Assembly: GCA_003645395.1 (NCBI GenBank)
Contig: QNFC01000035.1
Location: forward strand, 1-10,399
DNA from: Gammaproteobacteria bacterium
GTDB taxonomy: Bacteria; Pseudomonadota; Gammaproteobacteria; Immundisolibacterales; Immundisolibacteraceae
Length of the DNA stretch: 10,399 bases
Reading direction: 5' to 3'
Part shown: in pieces, positions 1 through 6,604 of the stretch
How positions within the stretch are numbered: the first letter of the stretch is position 1
How the letters are laid out: each line of letters starts with the position of its first letter
Made by a program: the position numbers and the translations under genes
The notes under the pieces: model-generated
The model's database searches: none
Told to the model about the DNA's origin: nothing
Seen by the model: the letters and a program-made list of their open reading frames with translations, nothing else

Positions 1-78
1 GCCAAACCCACTTTTAACTTCCACGCGATCACCGACGTCACCAAGACTACGCACACGTTCCAGCAAAATAACTTCCAT
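1..78 (-). CDS. rplI: 50S ribosomal protein L9 (N-terminal fragment)
   Basis: The minus strand from an ATG at 78-76 encodes 26 residues starting MEVILLERVRSLGDVGDRVE, then KSGFG, before the window ends. This is the start of the L9 N-terminal domain, with the conserved VILLE opening, the LG-(D/N)-(V/L)-GD turn and the V-x-V-K-x-G-(F/Y) segment. L9 binds domain V of 23S rRNA near the base of the L1 stalk. A CTCCC at 89-93 reads GGGAG on the coding strand, 10 nt before the ATG, and supports the start. It is the last gene visible in the rpsF-rpsR-membrane protein-rplI run, 76 bp after the membrane protein gene. The rest lies outside the window. Confidence 0.95.
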   Translation of the reverse strand, partial: MEVILLERVRSLGDVGDRVEVKSGFG

Positions 79-154
79 CGCTATACAACTCCCAAATAAT
101 TCAATTAAATAACTGCTCTTCAGCTCTTAAATTGATAGTTGATCGACACCGCTT

Positions 155-1090
155 TCATCCACCATCGGTGATCAGGCGCGTGCGAAAATCAAATAAGTTA
201 TCAAGCAACCCGATAAGCACCAGCACTAAAGCCACTTGTAACGCAAAAATTATTAATAAACAATAAAATGCAATCCAAACTACACGATTAACATTGCGCG
301 CTCTGAAAATCGCCTGTAAACAGGCTAAGCCTTGCCAGAACACTCCGAATAAAACCAGCGCCATTACCTCCCATGCCAGGACACTTCCGCCCAACACTCC
401 GGCCACTGCTACCACAAGGGCAATCAACACTGGCATCAACCCTAAACGCAGTGCTTCAAATTCGCGAGCAAAAGCCCCCGGATTATCCAACATCGCATGC
501 CAATACCGACCAAGCAGTAGCGACATCATCCACAGCACTCCAAATGAAGCGCTTATCCACCCCCAAAAATAACGCTCTAACCAGCCAAAGAGTTGCGCTA
601 ATTTAGCAATGTTTGTCTCCGCATCAACTCCAACGGCAACCTGCTGTTTAATAGTCTCTAAGTATTCATCGAGAAACGTCGTGGGCTGAAAACCACTCTG
701 GTGCCCCAACAGCAGCAGCACTACAGCTAGCAGAACCACAACTTGAACGCCTCGGCTAAAACCTCCTCGGCGCAGACCCCGTGCGGCTATAAACACCGGC
801 GCCCAAAATACAGCAAACACCACAGCAACCAGTGATCCGCCGATCCCTACCACGTAACCGGCTACCAGCAGCACTATCGCCGCAATGACCAATGCTCGCC
901 AAAGACTACCAAGCTCCTGCCGCAGTGCAGTTAGTGCCACTACCCCACCACTGGCCACAAACAAAACGGGGGACAACAGCATGACGGGAGCCGCCGTACT
1001 AACAACCGCTAACATGGCAAGCAGTGCAGCCCAACTGCCAGACTGCCACGGACCCGCCGCAGCTGCCATCAACCATCGCTTGAACATCAT
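155..1090 (-). CDS. Polytopic inner-membrane protein, DUF2232-like
   Basis: A 311-residue, very hydrophobic protein with about eight or nine predicted membrane segments, at roughly residues 17-35, 37-55, 66-85, 88-103, 114-129, 175-195, 215-237, 239-262 and 268-297. A more polar stretch at about 130-170 probably forms a loop or amphipathic region. It lies between rpsR and rplI, the position where many non-enteric gammaproteobacteria carry an uncharacterised membrane protein of the DUF2232/YybS-like type. The family call rests on that position and on general composition, not on a diagnostic motif. The ORF opens ATG-ATG (1090-1085). No in-frame ATG, GTG or TTG lies upstream in the 57-bp gap after rpsR, and the ribosome-binding site is weak. 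No function is known to me. Co-transcription with ribosomal genes suggests growth-linked expression. Confidence 0.8.
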   Translation of the reverse strand: MMFKRWLMAAAAGPWQSGSWAALLAMLAVVSTAAPVMLLSPVLFVASGGVVALTALRQELGSLWRALVIAAIVLLVAGYVVGIGGSLVAVVFAVFWAPVFIAARGLRRGGFSRGVQVVVLLAVVLLLLGHQSGFQPTTFLDEYLETIKQQVAVGVDAETNIAKLAQLFGWLERYFWGWISASFGVLWMMSLLLGRYWHAMLDNPGAFAREFEALRLGLMPVLIALVVAVAGVLGGSVLAWEVMALVLFGVFWQGLACLQAIFRARNVNRVVWIAFYCLLIIFALQVALVLVLIGLLDNLFDFRTRLITDGG

Positions 1091-1122
1091 CGCAGCGGCG
1101 ACATCTTCAACATTAACGTTGG

Positions 1123-1141
1123 GGATCCAGACAATGGATCC
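1123..1141 (-). repeat. Small GGATCC inverted repeat after rpsR
   Basis: GGATCC at 1123-1128 and 1136-1141 is separated by 7 nt. Each copy is self-complementary, so the transcript can form a 6-bp hairpin just after the rpsR stop codon and before the membrane protein gene. No T-run follows, so it is not a standard terminator. It may trim or attenuate the downstream message, or it may be chance. Confidence 0.35.
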
Positions 1142-1147
1142 AAAAAC

Positions 1148-1375
1148 CTAATCGTGGGCGTCGGTATACGGAAGTAGTGCAAGAAACCTTGCGCGCTTGA
1201 CTGCGGTAGCCAATTGACGCTGATAATGTGCTTTGGTACCGGTAATCCGGCTAGGAATAATTTTTCCGGTCTCAGAGACATTCTGTTTCAGTAAGTCAAT
1301 ATCTTTGTAATCGATCTCGGTGATCCCTTCTGCGGTAAACCGACAATATTTACGTCGTCTTAAATATCTGGCCAT
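1148..1375 (-). CDS. rpsR: 30S ribosomal protein S18
   Basis: The 75-residue product starts MARYLRRRKYCRFTAEG and ends RFLALLPYTDAHD. It matches S18 along its whole length and equals the E. coli length. The basic N-terminus, the IDYKD segment and SRITGT-(K/R)-A-x-YQRQLA-x-A-(V/I)-KRAR are all present. S18 pairs with S6 on the platform of the small subunit. I chose the ATG at 1375-1373. An upstream in-frame ATG at 1396 would add seven residues (MIWSVIK) that S18 proteins lack. A GGAG (CTCC at 1386-1389) precedes the chosen start by 10 nt. It lies 78 bp after rpsF in the same operon, with no priB between them, unlike the enteric arrangement. Confidence 0.97.
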   Translation of the reverse strand: MARYLRRRKYCRFTAEGITEIDYKDIDLLKQNVSETGKIIPSRITGTKAHYQRQLATAVKRARFLALLPYTDAHD

Positions 1376-1453
1376 TTTTATTACACTCCAAATCAAATCT
1401 TTATATCCGCCAAGCGGGCTTTACCGCGAAACGAACTGAACACTTCGCTGCTA

Positions 1454-1927
1454 TTACTTACCAGCGTCATCACTGGCTGGCGAAACCTCGGCAACGGCAA
1501 CGACATCAACCTCCGCTACGGATTCAACCTTACCCTCTACCGCCACCTCTTTCACTTCGACCGCTGCGATTTCTTTAACTGGCTCAGCAGTACGAACCGG
1601 CTCTTCAACAGGCGCTTTGGCCATCAGCGAGTCTTCAGTGATCGCCCTATCACGCTTAATGACGAGGTTTCTCAGCACAATATCGTTAAAACGAAACAGG
1701 TCAGAGATCTCGTCCATAGCATTTTGACTTGCCTCAACGTTCATTAGCACGTAGTGGGCTTTGCGCACTTTTTCGATGGCATACGCCAGCTGCCGACGAC
1801 CCCAGTCTTCAACGCGGTGAATAGCTCCGCCCTCTTTGGTGACAACTTCACTATAGCGTTCAATCATCGATGGAACCTGATCGCTCTGATCAGGGTGTAC
1901 CAGAAAAACAATTTCGTAATGTCTCAT
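1454..1927 (-). CDS. rpsF: 30S ribosomal protein S6 with extended C-terminal tail
   Basis: S6 binds 16S rRNA together with S18 on the platform. Residues 1-96 form the ferredoxin-like S6 fold: MRHYEIVFLVHPDQSDQVP at the start, the helix with MIERY, then EDWGRRQLAYAIEK, AHYVLMNVEA and the end strand ending in LRNLVIKRDRAI. Residues 101-157 form a low-complexity tail of Val, Ala, Glu and Lys (VEVKEVAVEGKVESVAEVDV). S6 is 131 residues in E. coli, so this copy at 157 has a longer tail. The ATG at 1927-1925 has a strong AAGGAG site (CTCCTT at 1934-1939), 6 nt upstream. The gene is first in its operon, downstream of a good promoter and a structured leader that pairs with this same AAGGAG, which points to S6:S18 autoregulation. 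Confidence 0.96.
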   Translation of the reverse strand: MRHYEIVFLVHPDQSDQVPSMIERYSEVVTKEGGAIHRVEDWGRRQLAYAIEKVRKAHYVLMNVEASQNAMDEISDLFRFNDIVLRNLVIKRDRAITEDSLMAKAPVEEPVRTAEPVKEIAAVEVKEVAVEGKVESVAEVDVVAVAEVSPASDDAGK

Positions 1928-1933
1928 TTACAG

Positions 1934-1976
1934 CTCCTTACGGAAGTAGCCCGACAACCCAGTGCCGAGCAAGGAG
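1934..1976 (-). promoter_or_regulatory. rpsF leader hairpin, candidate S6:S18-binding autoregulatory element
   Basis: Read on the coding (minus) strand, CUCCUU (1976-1971) pairs with the rpsF Shine-Dalgarno AAGGAG (1939-1934) to give a 6-bp outer helix. Stacked directly inside it is an 8-bp helix: GCUCGGCA (1970-1963) with UGUCGGGC (1956-1949), closing a 6-nt loop. The only asymmetry is a 9-nt bulge, UACUUCCGU (1948-1940), on the 3' side, containing CCG (1943-1941). Two helices split by a one-sided CCG-containing bulge, with the SD in the outer helix, is the architecture I recall for the widespread S6:S18 leader motif. There the S6:S18 complex binds its own mRNA and blocks rpsF translation. 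The pairing is seen directly; the function is inferred from known leaders. Confidence 0.75.
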
Positions 1977-2061
1977 AAAAGGATTGAGTAAGATATAAAA
2001 CCAAAGCGAGCGGCGTTATCGGAGAGAGATACCCCTGACCACCAACTCGCTGAGGCGGGGC

Positions 2062-2090
2062 ATTGTAGGCGAAATTCTTTTAATCAACAA
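2062..2090 (-). promoter_or_regulatory. Sigma70-type promoter of the rpsF operon
   Basis: On the minus strand TTGTTG (2090-2085) is followed after exactly 17 nt by TACAAT (2067-2062), which matches the -10 consensus at five of six positions. The next bases, GCCCCGCC, form a GC-rich discriminator typical of growth-rate or stringently controlled promoters. Transcription would start near 2055 and give an untranslated leader of roughly 125-130 nt that contains the hairpin before rpsF. The -35 box directly abuts the rlmB stop codon. No terminator is visible between rlmB and this promoter, so read-through from rlmB is also possible. Confidence 0.7.
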
Positions 2091-2849
2091 TCACTCAACA
2101 CTACTTTTATCGCGCTTCTGCTGAATTTCATAAAGCATCACGCCAGCCGCCACTGACAAGTTCAAACTATCAACGGTGCCGAGCATCGGAATGCTAGCAA
2201 GTAAATCGCAGTGGTCTCGGGTTAGCCTGCGTAGTCCTGAACCCTCATGGCCAATTACCAGGGCCACGTTGCTGGAGACTGACAGATCAAATATCGTTGC
2301 CGCTGATCCACCGGCTGCGCCAACAATTTGCACTCCGGCAGCACCCATAAACTTAAGTGTGCGAGCCAGATTTGCAACCCGGTAACAAGGCACGGACTCG
2401 GCAGCCCCGGATGAGACCTTAGCCACCAGCGGCGTAATTCTGGCACCTCTACTGCGGGCCATAATCACGCCATCAACACCTGCTCCATCGGCCACCCGCA
2501 AACAGGCACCCAGGTTACGTGGATCATCAATACTGTCCAGGACCAGAAAGAAATTATCACTACTTTCAAAAAGAAGTACTTCGAGGTCCTTATCATCAAG
2601 GTCTCTGCGCGGCTCAGCCAGCGCTACGACACCTTGATGAACCCCATCATTGGTCAGCCGCTGAAGCTGCCCTGCAGAGACCTGTTTTACGACGATGCGA
2701 TGTTCCTCCGCCAGTTTAACCAGTGCCGTAACAGCGGGCGACAGCTGGCCCGATTTAACATTTAGCTCCCGCACCTGTTGCGGTCGAAAGCGCAGCACTG
2801 CCGCAACGGCGTGCAGTCCGTAAAGAAACTCGGGCTTGATCGTGTTCAA
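2091..2849 (-). CDS. rlmB: 23S rRNA (guanosine(2251)-2'-O)-methyltransferase RlmB
   Basis: A SpoU/TrmH (SPOUT) methyltransferase of 252 residues, slightly longer than the E. coli enzyme, that 2'-O-methylates G2251 in the peptidyl-transferase P-loop of 23S rRNA. Residues 1-75 form the substrate-binding domain (YGLHAVAAVLR, then GVHQGVVA). The knotted catalytic domain carries motif 1 (NLGACLRVADGAGVDGVI, Asn112 and Arg118), motif 2 (ALVIGHEGSGLRRLTRDHCD, Glu202) and motif 3 (IPMLGTVDSLNLSVAAGV, Asn230). The start is TTG (2849-2847), which overlaps the rnr stop TGA by 4 nt (TTGA), so translation is probably coupled. The TTG start is supported by the family's usual N-terminus (x-YG-(I/L)-HAV) lying only nine residues in. 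No better start is evident. Confidence 0.96.
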   Translation of the reverse strand: MNTIKPEFLYGLHAVAAVLRFRPQQVRELNVKSGQLSPAVTALVKLAEEHRIVVKQVSAGQLQRLTNDGVHQGVVALAEPRRDLDDKDLEVLLFESSDNFFLVLDSIDDPRNLGACLRVADGAGVDGVIMARSRGARITPLVAKVSSGAAESVPCYRVANLARTLKFMGAAGVQIVGAAGGSAATIFDLSVSSNVALVIGHEGSGLRRLTRDHCDLLASIPMLGTVDSLNLSVAAGVMLYEIQQKRDKSSVE

Positions 2850-5020
2850 TGAGTGACAAGCTCAAAATCGATTTTGCGATCCTCTACCGCTGCTCGCATC
2901 ACGGTTACCATTACAGGATCACCCAGACGAAACACTTCACCACCATGCTCAGCACTCAGTCGCTGCAACACCGGGTCATAGTGGTAATAATCGTTTCGCA
3001 AACTACTCACGTGCACCAGGCCATCGACCAAAAATTCATTAAGTGTCACAAATATGCCGAATGCTGTTACACCGGTAACGATGCCATCAAATTGCTCACC
3101 CAGATGATCACTAATAAATCGGCATTTGTAAGCAGCCATTAAGTCACGGGTTGCTTCATCTGCTCGCCGCTCAACCATGGAACAATGCTCGCCCAACTCA
3201 ATCATCTGCTCTGGCGTATACCGATACTCGTTTCTCCCCCTTTTCTGGACACAGTGAATAATCGCCCTATGGACGAGAAGATCAGGGTAACGCCGTATCG
3301 GCGAAGTAAAGTGGGCGTAATGCTCCAACGCCATCCCGTAATGACCGCGCACCGCAGGCGAATAAACCGCCTGTCTCAGACTACGCAACACCATCATTTG
3401 AATCATCTGCGCATCGGGCCGGTTCACAACGCTGTCGAGCAGTGCCGTTAGTTGTCCCGCATCGGGCACATCCTCGCCGGGCAACGCAAGTTGCAGGCTT
3501 CCAAGGAGTTGGCGTAACGCGGTAATTTTCTCTTCGTCGGGTTTGTCGTGAATACGATGCAGCACAGGAACCTGCTGTTGATCCAGAAACTCGGCCGCAC
3601 AGCGGTTAGCCGCCACCATACACTCTTCAATAATCGTATGGGCCTTGTTCCGCTCCCGCACCGTCAGAGCCTCAATTGACCCGTCTTCAGCAAACCGAAC
3701 ATCTACTTCTTTAGTTTCAAAAGCCAGTGCACCCCGCCGCTGCTTGGCCTGATGAAGCACCGCATGCAACTCGGCCAGGTGACGGATGTTGCACTCTACG
3801 ATGGGTTGCCAGGTCTCGGTCACTGGCAACGTAGCACCGTCCGCGAGAAACTCTGCTACCTGGTCATACGTCAGCCGTGCGTGAGAATGAATCACGGCGC
3901 GCTCAAACCGGTAAGCCTCAATCTCACCCGCAGCGGTAAAATCGATCCAACAGACCAGTGCCAGCCGGTCAACAGCGGGCCGCAACGAGCAAAGACCGTT
4001 GGAGAGCGCCTCGGGCAGCATCGGAATCACCCGATCGGGAAAATAGACTGAAGTTCCCCGCTTCAGCGCTTCTTCATCAAGAGCACTGCCCGGCGAAACG
4101 TAGTGGGACACATCCGCGATTGCTACCGCTAAGCGCCAACCGTCGGCGCGAAGCTCGCAATACACGGCGTCGTCAAAATCCCGCGCGTCGGCACCGTCAA
4201 TCGTCACCAGCGGCAATTTGCGCAGATCCTGGCGGCCCTGAACATCGCTGTCTGACACCGTACTCTCTAGCTGGTCGGCCTGCGCCACTACCTCCTCATT
4301 CCAGCTCGCCGGAATATCATATTTGTGCAGCACCAGATCGATTTCCAGACCAGTGGTCAGTTCACTGCCGAGAACTTCCTCAATAACCCCCCTCGGCCGC
4401 CGCCTACGCTCCGGTTGCCGGGTCAATCTGGCCACAACAATGTCACCGTCAGCGACAGCCGGTGGTGGATCTAAAATCAAAATATCCTGACTTAATCGTC
4501 GATCCTCAGGAATAACAAATCCGGAGTCTGATTCGTCCTGATAACGGCCGACCACAGTCTCATGAGCCCGCTGCAGCACCTCGATAATCGACCCTTCGAG
4601 CCGCCCACGTCGGTCTATTTTGACCGTTGCCACCAGCACGCGGTCCCCGTGAAAGACCTTGCGCATTTCTTTTGGGGACAGATAGAGATCCGGGCCTTCC
4701 TCATCGCTAGCGACAAACCCGAACCCGTCGCGATGGCCAATAACCCTCCCCGCGATCAAGTCCATTTTTTGTGCCAGGCCATATCGACCCTTACGCCCCT
4801 GGATGATCTGACCATCCTTTTCCATCGCCAATAAACGGCCGCTCAGTCCCTCTAAAGCCATCGTTCCTGAATGGCCAAGTTGTTCGGCAATCATCTCCAG
4901 GCTCTGAGGCTTTTCTCGACGCTGCAGCAGCTCGACGATTTCACGACGGCTACTCAATGGAGAGGCTAACCCTTTCGGGTCAGCGTTCTTCATCCGGGCT
5001 TTTTTTTCTCTAGTATTCAT
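2846..5020 (-). CDS. rnr: Ribonuclease R, lacking the basic C-terminal tail
   Basis: A processive 3'-to-5' exoribonuclease that degrades structured RNA and acts in rRNA quality control and trans-translation. Domain order: winged-helix region (residues about 22-82), cold-shock domains (about 85-215), RNB catalytic domain (about 265-590) and an S1 domain (about 643-722). The catalytic signature TIDGADARDFDDAV holds Asp275, Asp281 and Asp283, equivalent to E. coli D272, D278 and D280. HYAHFTSPIRRYPDLLVHR supplies the RNB arginines. The S1 domain reads GEQFDGIVTGVTAFGIFVTL. At 724 residues it is shorter than E. coli RNase R (813): the ORF stops four residues after KIDFE, where others continue with a long Lys-rich tail. 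The stop overlaps the rlmB start. The ATG at 5020 is used here, but Met10 (4993) is also possible, as neither has a strong SD. Confidence 0.96.
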   Translation of the reverse strand: MNTREKKARMKNADPKGLASPLSSRREIVELLQRREKPQSLEMIAEQLGHSGTMALEGLSGRLLAMEKDGQIIQGRKGRYGLAQKMDLIAGRVIGHRDGFGFVASDEEGPDLYLSPKEMRKVFHGDRVLVATVKIDRRGRLEGSIIEVLQRAHETVVGRYQDESDSGFVIPEDRRLSQDILILDPPPAVADGDIVVARLTRQPERRRRPRGVIEEVLGSELTTGLEIDLVLHKYDIPASWNEEVVAQADQLESTVSDSDVQGRQDLRKLPLVTIDGADARDFDDAVYCELRADGWRLAVAIADVSHYVSPGSALDEEALKRGTSVYFPDRVIPMLPEALSNGLCSLRPAVDRLALVCWIDFTAAGEIEAYRFERAVIHSHARLTYDQVAEFLADGATLPVTETWQPIVECNIRHLAELHAVLHQAKQRRGALAFETKEVDVRFAEDGSIEALTVRERNKAHTIIEECMVAANRCAAEFLDQQQVPVLHRIHDKPDEEKITALRQLLGSLQLALPGEDVPDAGQLTALLDSVVNRPDAQMIQMMVLRSLRQAVYSPAVRGHYGMALEHYAHFTSPIRRYPDLLVHRAIIHCVQKRGRNEYRYTPEQMIELGEHCSMVERRADEATRDLMAAYKCRFISDHLGEQFDGIVTGVTAFGIFVTLNEFLVDGLVHVSSLRNDYYHYDPVLQRLSAEHGGEVFRLGDPVMVTVMRAAVEDRKIDFELVTH

Positions 5021-5048
5021 TGACAGCAGATGCCTAAAACAGTAACTT
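5020..5048 (+). promoter_or_regulatory. Promoter of the tRNA-Leu gene
   Basis: TTGACA (5020-5025) is a perfect -35 box. After 17 nt comes TAACTT (5043-5048), which keeps the three most conserved -10 bases (T, A and final T). The following GCGCTCCCCC is a GC-rich discriminator, as expected for a stable-RNA promoter under stringent control. The mature tRNA begins 35 nt after the -10 box. The -35 box begins on the base that forms the A of the rnr ATG on the other strand, so RNA polymerase bound here would sit over the rnr start region. Confidence 0.65.
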
Positions 5049-5083
5049 GCGCTCCCCCAAAACGGTGTGCCGTGAGGGTGTAG

Positions 5084-5165
<82 letters not shown>

Positions 5166-5170
<5 letters not shown>

Positions 5171-5191
5171 ACTTGCTCAGTCAAGTTGGTG
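5166..5191 (+). repeat. Perfect 10-bp inverted repeat spanning the tRNA-Leu 3' end
   Basis: CACCAACTTG (5166-5175) and CAAGTTGGTG (5182-5191) are exact inverse complements around the 6-nt loop CTCAGT. The left arm includes the last acceptor base, the discriminator and the CCA of the tRNA, so this hairpin in the precursor competes with the acceptor end. No T-run follows (AATGTCATAA), so it is not a canonical intrinsic terminator. It may be a 3' trailer structure that stops exonucleases or marks RNase cleavage. Confidence 0.6.
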
Positions 5192-5235
5192 AATGTCATA
5201 ACTTCTTGTAAGACTCATATTTAAGATCAAATTTG

Positions 5236-5258
5236 AAAGCCGGCACCAAACCGGCACC
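5236..5258 (-). terminator. Weak terminator-like hairpin and 11-bp direct repeat after purA
   Basis: Immediately past the purA stop, the minus strand reads GCCGG (5255-5251), a 7-nt loop, then CCGGC (5243-5239) and TTT (5238-5236), followed by CAAATTTG. The stem is only 5 bp, though all G-C, and the T-run is short and interrupted, so termination would be partial. The same bases form a direct repeat of CCGGCACC (5240-5247 and 5251-5258) with an 11-bp period. Confidence 0.4.
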
Positions 5259-5260
5259 GA

Positions 5261-6556
5261 TCAGTCAGTAAACGGTTTCTTTAAAATAATCGTTTCAGTC
5301 CGCTCCGGACCCGTAGAGATCATATCTACGGGAGCACCAAGAATCTCTGATAGTCGTTCAATATAAGCCCTTGCATTGGCTGGAAGCAGATCATAATCCG
5401 TCACGCCAGAGGTGTTCCCGTGCCATCCCGGCATCTCCTCATAAACGGGCTCTACCTGACTATATTGATCGGATCCGACAACCGCCCCGCCAAGTTCTTC
5501 GCAACCTTTGTAAGCAACAGCAATTTTAATACTGTCCAGGCCATCCAACACATCGAGCTTGGTGATACAGAGCCCATCAACACCATTCAAATCGCAAACA
5601 CGTCTCATCGCCACTGCATCAAACCAGCCACAACGCCGTGCCCGACCAGTCGTGGCACCAAACTCAGCACCTACTCTACCCAAATGTTCACCGATCTCAT
5701 CGAACAACTCCGTCGGAAACGGGCCTGATCCCACCCGAGTGGTATAAGCTTTAGTGATTCCGAGGATATGGCCGAGGTCTCCCGGACCAATACCCGTACC
5801 AATCGCCGCCGCGCCAGCCGCGGTATTTGACGAAGTAACAAAGGGGTAGGTACCGTGGTCAATATCGAGCAGACTGCCCTGTGCACCTTCAAACAAGATC
5901 GATGCTCCGTCTTTCATTTTCTGCTGTAGTAACGATGGCACGTCCGCCATCATCGACAACAGCACAGGCGCCCGCTGAGCAAGACCATCCAGTACCTGCT
6001 GATAATCCAGTACCGGTTGGTGAAAATACCCCTGCAGCACAAAGTTATGGTAATCCATCACTTCCCGCAGCCGTTCGGCAACAGTATCTAAATTCAATAA
6101 TTCACCGAGACGAACCCCCCTTCGGGCTACCTTATCCTCGTAGGCTGGTCCAATCCCACGACCAGTAGTGCCAATTTTGGCATCGCCTTTTGCGCCCTCT
6201 CGAGCCTGGTCTAGCGCAACGTGGTAAGGCAGGATCAACTGACAGGCCGAGCTGATTTTTAATCGATCTCCGATTGAGACGCCCTGCGCTTCAACCTCAT
6301 CAATTTCCTTAAGCAGGGCATCAGGAGAGAGCACCACGCCATTACCGATCACGCAAAGCACCTGATCGTGCAAAATCCCGGATGGCAACAAATGCAGCAC
6401 TGTTTGCTTGTCACCGACAATGACGGTATGACCTGCGTTATGCCCTCCCTGAAAGCGGACAACCACGGAGGCGTACTCGGTTAGCAAGTCAACAATCTTA
6501 CCCTTACCCTCGTCACCCCATTGGGTGCCGATTACTACCAGGTTTTTCTTCTTCAA
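5261..6556 (-). CDS. purA: Adenylosuccinate synthetase
   Basis: Catalyses IMP + aspartate + GTP to adenylosuccinate, the first committed step from IMP to AMP. At 431 residues it is one shorter than the E. coli protein. The GTP-binding/catalytic segment is GTQWGDEGKGK (catalytic Asp15), followed by FQGGHNAGHT (catalytic His43). The IMP-binding regions include IGTTGRGIGPAYEDK (129-142) and HGTYPFVTSSNTAAG (234-248). TTRVGSGPFPTE lies near 272, and the guanine-recognition TKLD is at 332-335. The start is TTG (6556-6554): AGGAAG (CTTCCT at 6562-6567) sits 5 nt upstream, and the MKKKNLVVIGTQWGDEG start matches family N-termini. No in-frame ATG is near. It lies 48 bp after hisZ and probably shares its transcript. 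Confidence 0.97.
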   Translation of the reverse strand: MKKKNLVVIGTQWGDEGKGKIVDLLTEYASVVVRFQGGHNAGHTVIVGDKQTVLHLLPSGILHDQVLCVIGNGVVLSPDALLKEIDEVEAQGVSIGDRLKISSACQLILPYHVALDQAREGAKGDAKIGTTGRGIGPAYEDKVARRGVRLGELLNLDTVAERLREVMDYHNFVLQGYFHQPVLDYQQVLDGLAQRAPVLLSMMADVPSLLQQKMKDGASILFEGAQGSLLDIDHGTYPFVTSSNTAAGAAAIGTGIGPGDLGHILGITKAYTTRVGSGPFPTELFDEIGEHLGRVGAEFGATTGRARRCGWFDAVAMRRVCDLNGVDGLCITKLDVLDGLDSIKIAVAYKGCEELGGAVVGSDQYSQVEPVYEEMPGWHGNTSGVTDYDLLPANARAYIERLSEILGAPVDMISTGPERTETIILKKPFTD

Positions 6557-6604
6557 TTCAGCTTCCTGAAATTCTCTTAATATCTGCCCGGACTTGTGCC
6601 GCGC

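Noticed and set aside
1087..1281. Minus-strand 64-codon frame overlapping the rpsR end and the membrane protein start
   Set aside because: It overlaps rpsR out of frame and has no recognisable family. It is a shadow ORF.
1376..1396. Upstream start for rpsR adding seven residues
   Set aside because: S18 proteins begin MARY-(F/L)-RRRK. The extension MIWSVIK is not part of the family, and the GGAG is better placed for the internal ATG.
2849..3142. Plus-strand open frame of 97 codons starting at the rnr/rlmB junction
   Set aside because: It is antisense to the S1 region of rnr, with composition dictated by the real gene and no family resemblance.
3958..4386. A 142-codon open frame on the plus strand inside rnr
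   Set aside because: It lies fully antisense to the conserved catalytic region of RNase R, is Arg/Pro/Ser-rich like a shadow frame, and has no recognisable domain.
5021..5083. A minus-strand promoter for rnr in the gap before the tRNA
   Set aside because: A TACTGT -10-like hexamer is present but no -35 lies at acceptable spacing, so I do not call it.
5248..5282. Possible tRNA-Leu terminator from AAACCG and CGGTTT followed by CTTT on the plus strand
   Set aside because: The loop would be 19 nt, the stem only 6 bp, and the T-run is short and interrupted.
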